64,000 bases of DNA from Prevotella sp. (GTDB lineage Bacteria > Bacteroidota > Bacteroidia > Bacteroidales > Bacteroidaceae): the NCBI GenBank assembly GCA_017470055.1, contig JAFUFD010000060.1:1-64000 (forward strand), given 5' to 3'. The notes under the pieces were generated by a model. That model saw nothing but the letters and a program-made list of their open reading frames with translations, had not been told where the DNA came from and did no database searches. Every line of letters starts with the position of its first letter. The stretch's first letter is position 1. Made by a program: the position numbers and the translations under genes. This document shows positions 17,051 to 26,304 of this stretch, piece after piece.

Positions 17051-17155
17051 TTCGTCCCCCGAAGTCGGCACTTCATTCCCCCTCTCCAAGCATCCTTTTC
17101 AACTATCATCCACACATTTTCTTATAAAACTTCACTATATTTTAGAAAAATATAG

Positions 17156-17163
17156 TAACTTTG
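17156..17163 (+). promoter_or_regulatory. Predicted -7 element of the giant repeat-protein gene
   Basis: TAACTTTG fits TAnnTTTG and sits 44 bp before the ATG at 17208. It supports starting the gene at 17208 instead of the in-frame ATG at 17043, which lies upstream of this promoter and inside the terminator region. Confidence 0.7.
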
Positions 17164-17207
17164 CACCGAATATACCCAATTATGTAACAAAAAAAAATAA
17201 ACGCAAT

Positions 17208-20200
17208 ATGAAAAAGATTACCTTAGTATTATTCACACTGCTTACTATTATTACCCCCCCTAATGCCTGGGGAGAGGAATATGTCAATAACGGTGTGACC
17301 TATGAGTACACTCCTGTAACAGAAGGAGATGGTGTTGCCACTGTCAAGTCAGTCAATACCAGTGCAGAGGCTATAGAAATCCCTGCCAGTTTCACGATAA
17401 CAGTGGAAGAGGTAAATCACACCTACAACATCACGGCTATTACCAGCAATGCATTTGCTGGTTGTTCTGTCTTGGAGACCCTAACGATTGGTGATAACGT
17501 CACTTCTTTGAGTGACAACATCTTCAGTGATTGTACAGAACTGAGGACATTGACAATCGGAAATGGTATCACAACGATTACCAACAAGACTTTCAGTGGT
17601 TGCACAGCATTGAGAACGTTAACCTTAGGAACAGGTATCACGACTATTAACTCGTCAGCATTCAAAGACTGTTCGTCTTTGCGAACACTGACGGTAAAGA
17701 GTGCTATTTCGCTTGCAAATCTCAATATTGACTTTACCCATTCGGCACTTCCCAATACCCTATGCATCGCCTACAAAGGTCTTAAGTACTACCACCAGGA
17801 CTCATGGAGTAGCGGCTATTTTAAGGTTGGTGATGGCAGTACCTCTGCAGGATTCGACAATACCACGAAAGAGGGTACCAACCTGGATATTTTAAAGACA
17901 GTATGCGATATCCCCGTGACCACGATAACAGGCTTAGCATTTAAAGGTGTTGCTCCAAATTTTACCATCCACATTCCATCAAGCATCACAACCATTAGCG
18001 ACACCTCCTTTCAGGAGAACAAGTTGAGCGGTTTTGGTGTGGATGTCAGTAACGCAAACTATAAAAGCATCGATGGTATCCTGTTCAGCAAGAACGGAGA
18101 GACACTGTATAGTTATCCTATTCAAAAAGGGGACTCCTATACCGTACCTGACGGAGTAAAGACCATTGGCAAAAACGCTTTTTACAAGCATGAAGCCTTA
18201 ACAAACATCACCTTCCCTAACAGTTTGGAGAAGATCGAACAAAGTGCCTTCCAATTGGCTGGTAGAGGTTCCACTCTGAATGTCACCTTTGGAACAGGTT
18301 TAAAAACAATCGCCCAGAATGCTTTCCGAGAGAGTGGAGTGAGTACTATCATATTCCCCGAGAAGTTGGAGGAGATTGGTGCAACTGCTTTTTATAACAG
18401 TGCCCAACTGACCGCAGTCACCTTCCCTGCTTCCCTAAAATCCATCGCAGCAGGTGCTTTCAATGAATGCAGAAAACTGACAACATTGAATTTCGCAGCA
18501 TCCTATGAGACCAATAAACTCACCATAGGCGGAAGTGCTTTCTACAATTGTAAATTGCAAAACAAAATCATTCTCCCTGAAGGAGTGACAACTATCGGAG
18601 AGAATGCTTTCAACTACGGAGGATCTTTTGATGATTCTAGAATAGATAACCTTTACTTACCTTCATCTGCCGTTTTCTCTGGCACTATCACCCAAGCAAA
18701 GATCTTCAGAAAAGTAAATATTAACTTCGAGGGCGGCAAATATACCACCTACTTCTCCACCATGGATTTGGAATTGCCAACAGGACTAACGGCATCCACC
18801 ATTACAGGAGTCAGTGGTACCAACCTCACTACGACACCCCTGCATTACATTCACCAAGGAAAAGCCATCCTCTTGGAATTGGCTGATGGAGCCTCCTTGC
18901 CAGAATATTATGGAATTCCTTCCAATGAGACAATCGGCTTGGATAAGAATGTGGTATTTAACACAGATTTGTTCAGAGGCTCGACTTCTACGACAAACCT
19001 CAACAGTATTCATGGTGACAAATATATTCTAAGTGGCGACAAGTTCGTTAAGATTGCACAAGGTACTTTGCCTGCCTTCCGTTGTTTTCTCGTCGTAGAC
19101 AATGAGGACATTGACAATCCTGCGGATTACTACACCTTCAATAATGACGGGAACTCCTATATATATCAAGAGGACGGCACATATATCAAAACTACCACCG
19201 ATATCGGTCATGCCAGCGTGTCTGTCAATGGCACTAATGGTACCCTCACTGTAAGTCCCAAGACAGGATTCTACGCCAATCCTAATGATGTCAAAGTAAC
19301 TCGTAGCGTGCAGGCATCATCGGCACGTGCTCCGCAAATAGATGCCCCAGAAGTTACGCTCACACTCTCTCCTGCTGATGCAGATCCCAGTGGCGTAACG
19401 ACTTACACCTTCACCCATACAAGCGGAGCCGTCTATGAGGTAACTGTCAACTTCCATAAGCGCAAGAACCTTAGTGACAACAATGTTCCCAGAGACATCG
19501 TCTTGACAATACCTGAAGGTGGATACACCTACGATGGTCAGGAACATAAGCCTACTGTTGCCTCTGTCACGTTCAATGGACAGACGGTTGACAGCAAAAA
19601 CTATGACTTCGCATATACAGAAAACATCAATGCGGGAAGTGGTATCGTCACCATCACTGGTAAGCGTGAGTATATGAATTCTTACAGCAAGCCATTCCCG
19701 ATAGCCCAACGTAGTATTATCAATGTGACTATTGCAGAAATTGCTCCACAGACCTATACGGGTGAAGAGATCAAGCCTATAGAGAGTGTGACGGATATCG
19801 TTAATGAAAAAGATATCATCAAGGCTGAGGACTATGAGATTACCTACCAGGATAACATCAACGCAGGTACTGAGGCTAAAGTGATTGTCACTGCAAAAGA
19901 CAAAAACTACACCAGTGTTATTAGTAAGACCTTTACGATCAATCCAAAGAATCTTACTGGTAGTGAGGATTTGAAGATTGCAGACATTCCAGAACAGAAG
20001 TATACAGGCAATCCTATCACTCCTGCTTTGGAGATCAAAGATGGCGACATCATTCTCTCTGCTGAGAATGATTATGACGTAGAATATGTTGACCACACGA
20101 CTGTTGGAACCGCTACTGTCAAGATTACCTTCAAAGGCAACTACACAGGTAGTGCCAGCACAACGTTTAAGATTAAAGAAACGATTCTTGAGCGTACTTT

Positions 20201-23200
20201 GAATGTTAGTTTTGAGGGAGAGAACAAATGGGCTACTTACTACTGGGAAGATGAGTATCTGACTATACCAGAAGGATTGAAAGTGTATGCTGTCGAAGGA
20301 CATGAAGAGAATAGCACTACGCTAAAACCAAAGCAACTCACCACCATGATTCCTAAGGGAGTGGCTGTGCTGTTGGAGCGTACTGGTGACAAGAAGGATA
20401 ATTTTGTTGCTAACACGATGTCTATCAGTACCGAACTGGAAGAAGGTGTTACTCCTGATGCGACACTATTCGTAGGAACCAAGAATGGTATTGAAGACTT
20501 GTCTACTGAAACAGGCACTAAGTTCGTTCTTGTCAACGACCAGTTTGTACAGACCACAGGTGGTGCCCTGCCTGCTAACCGTTGTTACCTCAACTTTGGG
20601 TCAGACAACTTAGAGGGTGTCAACACTATAGACATCAATACAGGTGCAGATGATATCGTCTATAAGGTTGAGACTGTTAAGAGCAACGCAGGAGGTACTG
20701 CCACCAAGTCGGGCATAACAGATGGCAAGATTACCATTACTGTGACACCTAACGAAGGCTACTTCGTCGAGGCTGGCAATATCACTGTTACCCGCTCTGT
20801 CAGCGCAAGTACCTCTCGTGCCCCAAGTGTTGACGGAGGTGATGTGGAAGTATCCGCTGTTGATGCAGAAGCAGACCCGAGTGGTGTCACAAAGTATACT
20901 TTCAATGCTTCGGCTAACTCGCAATACCAAGTTACTATTGACTTCCAAAAGCGTATTGACTTCTCTAAGAACAAACCTACTCTTACACTGAGTACAACTA
21001 CGTTTACATACGAAGGTAAGGAGCAAAAGCCTGAAATTACATCTGCCGTATGCGGAGGCAAGACACTTACTGCCGATGACTATGAGATCAGTTATGAGAA
21101 TAACATAAACGCTGGTACTGGTAAGGTATGGATTACTGGTAAACGCAAATATATTGGAACAGACAAAAACACAGAGTTTAGTATCCAACAGCGTGACATC
21201 AACCTGATTTCTGTTGCAGCAATAGAGGATCAAATATACAATGGCGCTGACATTACCCCGACATTGACCATCACTGACCTTGTTAAGATTGGGGATGAGG
21301 ATGTGGATATACTTGACAAGGTAGAGGGCAGCCCCGACTATAAGGTAGAGTTTAAGAACAATAAGAATGTTGGAACAGCCCAAGTATCTATCGTATCTAA
21401 TAAGGTGAACTACAATAGCACAAAGTCTGGCATCACCTTCAACATCCTACAAAAGAATCTTTCTTTGGAGGAGAACAAGCCGACTATCGAACCTATTGAT
21501 GACCAGGAATACAATGGTAGCGAACTCAAACCTGCCCTTGTCATCAAGGATGGAGAAATCCTACTGGTGGAAGGAACAGATTATGACGCTGTATACGATA
21601 ACAATGTTGATGCAGGTACAGCAACCATCACTATTACCTTCAAAGGCAACTACACGGGTACTGCAGAGAAGACATTTACGATCGTAGACCCAGGACTCCC
21701 AAGAGAGTTCACTGTCAACTTCGACAGCGATAATGAATGGACGACCTACTATGCTACTGAGAATCTGACACTGACTGGAGACTTAAAGGCTTATGTCGTA
21801 ACAGGAATTGATGGTTTGCAAGTGACGACAACAGAAGAGAATGAAGTAAAATTCATTCCAAAGAACACTCCTGTACTGCTGAACAGTAAGAGCAAAGGAC
21901 AAACATTCAATGTCAAGACATGCTCTGGTGAGAAATTACCAGAGGACATTACTCCTTCCCCACTCTTCGTTGGTACAACAGAGGAAGTCAACATCGCATC
22001 TATCGAAGGTACGAAGTTCGTGCTCCTCAACGGCAAGTTCATTCAGGCTGCAGAGGGTACTGTTGCCCCTAATCGTTGCTACCTCGTAGTAACAGAGCCA
22101 ATTGAGGGCGTTACCGAACTGACTATTAACAAGGCTGGCAACGCTATCATCTACCAAGAGGATGGCAATGCAATCACTGCAAACCTTGGTACGGCAAGTA
22201 CCTCTGAGCCTAAGGATGGCAAGGTGACGCTGACGGTACAACCTAAGTATGGTTACTACGTAGAACTGAAGGACATCACTGTCGTTAAGAATACGAATGC
22301 AGGTTCTGCACGTGCTCCTCGTATCGATGAGGGCAAAGTGACTGTCGACTCTGTGACGACTACCTTTAACGAGAACTATGCTGCCACCTATGAGTTTACT
22401 TACCCATACGAGGAGGGTTGCCAGTATCAGATCACTGTTGACTTCCACAAGGCCGCTAACCTCTCAGAAACTGGTAGGTATACTACCAACTTCGCACCAG
22501 CCATATATAACGGCTATGAGCAGAAGGTGGAGCCTACCGTCACCTATGATGGAGCAACGCTGAAGAAGGATGTGGACTACGTGCTCACCTATTCTGGCAA
22601 TGACTATATCAATGCAGGCACGAAGAATGCTGAGATTATTGGTATCCGCAAGTTCCAGAATAGTCTTACTCGTGAGTTCAAGATAGAACCAAAGAATGTC
22701 AACGACATCACCGTCGAGGCGATGGAGGGACAGACTTGGATTAAGGATCATGAACTGGGCAAGACTGACGCACAGGTAGTCTACACTGGTTCTGAGATTA
22801 AACTGAACATCACGGATAAGATCAAGGATGCTGAGGGTCATGATGCAGAACTGCTCTCTGCTGAGCAGATTGACATTATCTATAGTAAGGATATTACTAA
22901 TGTAGGTAGCGCCTCTGTTATCATCAAGGGTACAGAAAAGAACTACACAGGCACTAAGGAGGTTCCCTACACCATCGTGGCAAAGGAGATGACCAGTGAG
23001 GACATCGCTGCTATCCCCGATCAGGACTATACTGGCAATGAGATTAAGCCAGCCCTGACTATTAAGTATGGTGACATCACATTGGCAGAGGGTGAAGACA
23101 AAGACTATACTGTCGCCTACACCAACAACATCAATGCCGGCGAGGCTACCGCTACCGTCAACTTCAAGGGTAACTATAGTGGTAAGGATGTCAAGAAGAC

Positions 23201-26168
23201 CTTCAACATCGTGGATGTAGATGAGACACTGACCATCAACTTCGACAGCGATAATGAGTGGACCACCTACTACTCCTCTAAGAACCTGACACTGACCGAT
23301 AACCTGAAGGCTTACGCAGTGACAGGACATAACGGTAAGGAGGTAACGACTGCCGAGTTGACCTTCATTCCGAAGGAGACTGCCGTGCTGCTGTATAGTA
23401 AGAGTGGAGAAAAGACCTTCAATGTCGAGACCTGCTCTAACGAGACACTGCCAAGTGACATCGTTCCTGACAGGAATCTCTTCAAGGGTACCTTGACCAG
23501 TTTGGATATCGCAACCATCAATGGAACGAAGTTCGTACTCGTTGACGGACTGTTCGTACAGACTGCCAAGGGCATGCTTGCCGCTAACCGCTGCTACCTT
23601 GTAGGCAGTATCGAGGGTGTTACCACGCTGACGATCGGAAAGGGCATCAGTGAGGTCATCACCTATGAGGAAGGAGCGGAGACGGGCGCTGCAGGTTCTG
23701 CAAGAGTCAGCCAGTCACAAGACGAGAACGGTAACCTGACTCTGACTGTCACACCAAATAGCGGGTTCTATGCCGACCATGAGCACCTCAAAGTAGTATA
23801 CAGCGTCAATGCTAAAGACGCCCGTGCTCCTGAGGTTGCAGGAGGAGAGGTGACACTGACTCCTGTCGATGGATACAATGATACCAGCAGGGAGTTTAAG
23901 TATACCTTCCCATATACCGAAGGCTACTTCTATCAGGTGACTGTCAACTTCCATAAGTGTGTCAACTTCCTGACAAAGGAGACACAACCTACCATTACAC
24001 TCGAAGAGGGTACTTATATCTATGACGGTACGGAGAAGAAGCCCAAGATTGCCTCTGTGACAATTCCTGTGAATGGTGTGTCCATAACGCTGACTGAGAA
24101 CAAGGACTTCAAAGTCAAGGAATACCAGAACAACGTCAATGCAGGCGGTGATGCGAAGGTGATCATCACAGGTATGAACCACTACTACAATGAGTTCAGC
24201 AAGAACTTCAATATCGCCCAGCGTGACATCAACCTCGTGAAGGTTGAGGAGATTCCTGACCAGATTTATACTGGTAAGGAACTCACACCCACTTTGACTG
24301 TCACAGATATCGTCACCATTGATGACCAGAAAATAGACTTGCTCAATCAGAAATTTGATAAAGAGGGTAATATCCTTGAGGACTACACCCCAGAGGCTAC
24401 CAACAACATCAATGTAGGTGTTGCAGATGTAGCAATCAAGGCTAACTCGATTAACTACACAGGCATTAAGAGCGGCATTCATTTCAATATCCTTCCGAAG
24501 GACCTCTCCGCTGAAGGAAATAAGCCTACTATTGATCCTGTAGAGAAGCAGTATTACACGGGTGAGCCACTGGAGCCGAAACTCACGATTCATGACGGTG
24601 AACTCCTGATTCCAGAAGATGACTACGAGGTGGTATACAGTAACAATATCACGGAGACGACCAACGAGGCACCTGCTGTTGCCGACATCACCTTCAAGGG
24701 CAACTATAAGGGTACGGCAAAGACTACGTTCCAGATCATATTCAAGTCAGAGGAAAAGCCTCTCAACATTGACTTTGGCACTAACGACGAGTGGACTACC
24801 TACTACTCTCCTATCGACCTGAAGGATGTGGAAGGTCTGAATATCTTTGTGGTCACTGGTCTTAACAAGGGACAGGGTATCGACCTGAAGACTGAGCAAG
24901 TAACGTTTATTCCTAAGAATATCGGAGTCCTCTTGCAACGTACGGATAAGTCGAAGAACACCTATACTGGGCAGACGATGGCAAGTAACACCACCCTGGA
25001 GGGTGTAACACCTGACACTGACCTGTTCAGAGGTACCTCTACGGGCATTGAGGACATGAGCAGCATTGATGGTGTCAAGTATATCCTCGTAGACGACCGC
25101 TTCATCCAAATCGTTGAGGGCGCACTGCCAGCCAACCGCTGCTATGTATTCATCAGCAATGAGGATGCTGAGGGTATCATCCATGTAGATGGTAAAGACG
25201 CTAACGGCATCATCATCCAAGAGGAGGGTGAGAGCAGCACAACAGCAGGACAGGTAGTGGTTGAATTAAGAGGTGACGGATACAAGCACATCACCGTAAT
25301 CCCTGCGTCAGTAACCTACGCCACCAAGGATGAGATCAAAGTGGTTCGTAGCATCAAGATCCCAAGTCAGGAATCTTCTCGTAACAGGGCACCTGGTATC
25401 GAGAATACTTTGGTGGAGGTGATTCCTGAATATCCTAATGAGGACCCAAGCAGTACGACACACTACAAGTTCGAGTATGACAGCGACTACAACTATCAAG
25501 TCACGGTGAACTTCCAGAAGCGTATCAACTTGTCTGACCAGAATGTCAGCCATCCTGTCGTCACGCTGAGGGAGAAGGATATCCTAGACCTGGTATACGA
25601 TGGCAAGCCGAAGACTCCTGCGGTGGAAAAGGTGACCTGCAACGGTGAAACGGTTGACCCCTCCAACTACGATATCACCTACGAGAACAATACAAATGCA
25701 GGTAGACCACGTGTCACCATTACTGGTAAGCGCTTCCTCATGGGTTCTACCTATACTGAGTTCAATATCGGTAAGCGTAACTTCAGCAATGTCACTGTCA
25801 AGGAGCCAATACCTGACCAGGAATACAACTCTGGTGCGCCTATCGTGTTCAAGGGACTTGTTCTGGAAGACATTGTTGACGGTGAGAATATCGTACTGGC
25901 AACCGACTATACCATCGTTTGCAAAGATACAGAAATAGGTCCCGCTACAGTATCATTCATGCCCACCAACAACTACGAAGGCAGTGGTAAGGGTCCATTC
26001 TCCTTCAACATCATACCTGCTACTGGTATCAACCAGATCGTCATTGACGAGTTGGAAGGTCAGTGGTTCGACTTGAATGGTCAGCGCATAGAGGGTCGCC
26101 CGACACAGAAGGGTGTCTACATCCTGCGTGACAAGAAGCAGAGGAGCATTAAGGTACGCATCAAGTAA
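17208..26168 (+). CDS. Giant secreted BspA-type LRR protein with five ~500-residue modules
   Basis: 2,986 residues. A signal peptide (MKKITLVLFTLLTIITPP, then NAWGEE) is followed by BspA/LRR_5-type leucine-rich repeats (about residues 60-490, units such as ITSNAFAGCSVLETLTIGDNVTSL). Five large modules follow, starting at residues 503, 998, 1501, 2008 and 2519. Each opens with a NFxxxxEWTTYY segment and contains a SARAP-type and DPSGVTTYTF-type beta stretch. Two or three MBG-like units follow (TYDGQEHKPTV, NINAGSG, FKGNYTG). The C terminus WFDLNGQRIEGRPTQKGVYI resembles the short tails of secreted Prevotella proteins, possibly a sorting signal. BspA-type proteins bind host matrix or other bacteria; that role here is inference. 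The first half looks more AT-rich than the second. Flanked by its own promoter and terminator, so monocistronic. Confidence 0.9.
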   Translation: MKKITLVLFTLLTIITPPNAWGEEYVNNGVTYEYTPVTEGDGVATVKSVNTSAEAIEIPASFTITVEEVNHTYNITAITSNAFAGCSVLETLTIGDNVTSLSDNIFSDCTELRTLTIGNGITTITNKTFSGCTALRTLTLGTGITTINSSAFKDCSSLRTLTVKSAISLANLNIDFTHSALPNTLCIAYKGLKYYHQDSWSSGYFKVGDGSTSAGFDNTTKEGTNLDILKTVCDIPVTTITGLAFKGVAPNFTIHIPSSITTISDTSFQENKLSGFGVDVSNANYKSIDGILFSKNGETLYSYPIQKGDSYTVPDGVKTIGKNAFYKHEALTNITFPNSLEKIEQSAFQLAGRGSTLNVTFGTGLKTIAQNAFRESGVSTIIFPEKLEEIGATAFYNSAQLTAVTFPASLKSIAAGAFNECRKLTTLNFAASYETNKLTIGGSAFYNCKLQNKIILPEGVTTIGENAFNYGGSFDDSRIDNLYLPSSAVFSGTITQAKIFRKVNINFEGGKYTTYFSTMDLELPTGLTASTITGVSGTNLTTTPLHYIHQGKAILLELADGASLPEYYGIPSNETIGLDKNVVFNTDLFRGSTSTTNLNSIHGDKYILSGDKFVKIAQGTLPAFRCFLVVDNEDIDNPADYYTFNNDGNSYIYQEDGTYIKTTTDIGHASVSVNGTNGTLTVSPKTGFYANPNDVKVTRSVQASSARAPQIDAPEVTLTLSPADADPSGVTTYTFTHTSGAVYEVTVNFHKRKNLSDNNVPRDIVLTIPEGGYTYDGQEHKPTVASVTFNGQTVDSKNYDFAYTENINAGSGIVTITGKREYMNSYSKPFPIAQRSIINVTIAEIAPQTYTGEEIKPIESVTDIVNEKDIIKAEDYEITYQDNINAGTEAKVIVTAKDKNYTSVISKTFTINPKNLTGSEDLKIADIPEQKYTGNPITPALEIKDGDIILSAENDYDVEYVDHTTVGTATVKITFKGNYTGSASTTFKIKETILERTLNVSFEGENKWATYYWEDEYLTIPEGLKVYAVEGHEENSTTLKPKQLTTMIPKGVAVLLERTGDKKDNFVANTMSISTELEEGVTPDATLFVGTKNGIEDLSTETGTKFVLVNDQFVQTTGGALPANRCYLNFGSDNLEGVNTIDINTGADDIVYKVETVKSNAGGTATKSGITDGKITITVTPNEGYFVEAGNITVTRSVSASTSRAPSVDGGDVEVSAVDAEADPSGVTKYTFNASANSQYQVTIDFQKRIDFSKNKPTLTLSTTTFTYEGKEQKPEITSAVCGGKTLTADDYEISYENNINAGTGKVWITGKRKYIGTDKNTEFSIQQRDINLISVAAIEDQIYNGADITPTLTITDLVKIGDEDVDILDKVEGSPDYKVEFKNNKNVGTAQVSIVSNKVNYNSTKSGITFNILQKNLSLEENKPTIEPIDDQEYNGSELKPALVIKDGEILLVEGTDYDAVYDNNVDAGTATITITFKGNYTGTAEKTFTIVDPGLPREFTVNFDSDNEWTTYYATENLTLTGDLKAYVVTGIDGLQVTTTEENEVKFIPKNTPVLLNSKSKGQTFNVKTCSGEKLPEDITPSPLFVGTTEEVNIASIEGTKFVLLNGKFIQAAEGTVAPNRCYLVVTEPIEGVTELTINKAGNAIIYQEDGNAITANLGTASTSEPKDGKVTLTVQPKYGYYVELKDITVVKNTNAGSARAPRIDEGKVTVDSVTTTFNENYAATYEFTYPYEEGCQYQITVDFHKAANLSETGRYTTNFAPAIYNGYEQKVEPTVTYDGATLKKDVDYVLTYSGNDYINAGTKNAEIIGIRKFQNSLTREFKIEPKNVNDITVEAMEGQTWIKDHELGKTDAQVVYTGSEIKLNITDKIKDAEGHDAELLSAEQIDIIYSKDITNVGSASVIIKGTEKNYTGTKEVPYTIVAKEMTSEDIAAIPDQDYTGNEIKPALTIKYGDITLAEGEDKDYTVAYTNNINAGEATATVNFKGNYSGKDVKKTFNIVDVDETLTINFDSDNEWTTYYSSKNLTLTDNLKAYAVTGHNGKEVTTAELTFIPKETAVLLYSKSGEKTFNVETCSNETLPSDIVPDRNLFKGTLTSLDIATINGTKFVLVDGLFVQTAKGMLAANRCYLVGSIEGVTTLTIGKGISEVITYEEGAETGAAGSARVSQSQDENGNLTLTVTPNSGFYADHEHLKVVYSVNAKDARAPEVAGGEVTLTPVDGYNDTSREFKYTFPYTEGYFYQVTVNFHKCVNFLTKETQPTITLEEGTYIYDGTEKKPKIASVTIPVNGVSITLTENKDFKVKEYQNNVNAGGDAKVIITGMNHYYNEFSKNFNIAQRDINLVKVEEIPDQIYTGKELTPTLTVTDIVTIDDQKIDLLNQKFDKEGNILEDYTPEATNNINVGVADVAIKANSINYTGIKSGIHFNILPKDLSAEGNKPTIDPVEKQYYTGEPLEPKLTIHDGELLIPEDDYEVVYSNNITETTNEAPAVADITFKGNYKGTAKTTFQIIFKSEEKPLNIDFGTNDEWTTYYSPIDLKDVEGLNIFVVTGLNKGQGIDLKTEQVTFIPKNIGVLLQRTDKSKNTYTGQTMASNTTLEGVTPDTDLFRGTSTGIEDMSSIDGVKYILVDDRFIQIVEGALPANRCYVFISNEDAEGIIHVDGKDANGIIIQEEGESSTTAGQVVVELRGDGYKHITVIPASVTYATKDEIKVVRSIKIPSQESSRNRAPGIENTLVEVIPEYPNEDPSSTTHYKFEYDSDYNYQVTVNFQKRINLSDQNVSHPVVTLREKDILDLVYDGKPKTPAVEKVTCNGETVDPSNYDITYENNTNAGRPRVTITGKRFLMGSTYTEFNIGKRNFSNVTVKEPIPDQEYNSGAPIVFKGLVLEDIVDGENIVLATDYTIVCKDTEIGPATVSFMPTNNYEGSGKGPFSFNIIPATGINQIVIDELEGQWFDLNGQRIEGRPTQKGVYILRDKKQRSIKVRIK
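18714..26165 (+). repeat. Five in-frame macro-repeats of about 1.5 kb
   Basis: Units begin at 18714, 20199, 21708, 23229 and 24762, giving periods of 1485, 1509, 1521 and 1533 bp. The last unit ends with the gene. Each unit starts at the (N/D/S)F-x-EWTTYY segment. Units 3 and 4 share the same opening, NFDSDNEWTTYY. Divergence between units is visible at protein level, so recombination between them is possible but the array is not a recent perfect duplication. Confidence 0.85.
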
Positions 26169-26196
26169 AGAACATACACGAAGCGTAACACTTCCC

Positions 26197-26240
26197 AAAA
26201 CCGACAGAATGACATTTAAGCACGTCATTTTGTCGGTTTT
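26197..26240 (+). terminator. Terminator after the giant repeat-protein gene
   Basis: A 17 bp stem with one G-U pair: AAAACCGACAGAATGAC (26197-26213) against GTCATTTTGTCGGTTTT (26224-26240), with a ten-base loop, ending in TTTTCTTT. A strong rho-independent terminator on the plus strand. Confidence 0.9.
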
Positions 26241-26289
26241 CTTTATCGGGGCATGGAGTTTGTGCTACTATTGTCAGAAACAATAAAAT

Positions 26290-26296
26290 AAGGAGG
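26290..26296 (+). promoter_or_regulatory. Strong Shine-Dalgarno of clpB
   Basis: AAGGAGG lies 8 nt before the clpB ATG. A full anti-16S match is rare in this window, where most genes lack one. It fixes the start at 26305 and suggests high translation. I did not find a consensus -7 element in the 26241-26289 stretch; the nearest is TACTATTG at 26266. Confidence 0.7.
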
Positions 26297-26304
26297 ACAA
26301 AACT

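Noticed and set aside
17043..17207. In-frame upstream start (ATG at 17043) for the giant repeat protein
   Set aside because: It overlaps the terminator of the preceding gene, lies upstream of the promoter, and would bury the signal peptide.
26266..26273. TACTATTG as the clpB -7 promoter element
   Set aside because: It has a mismatch in the key TTTG part and no -33 partner at the right distance.
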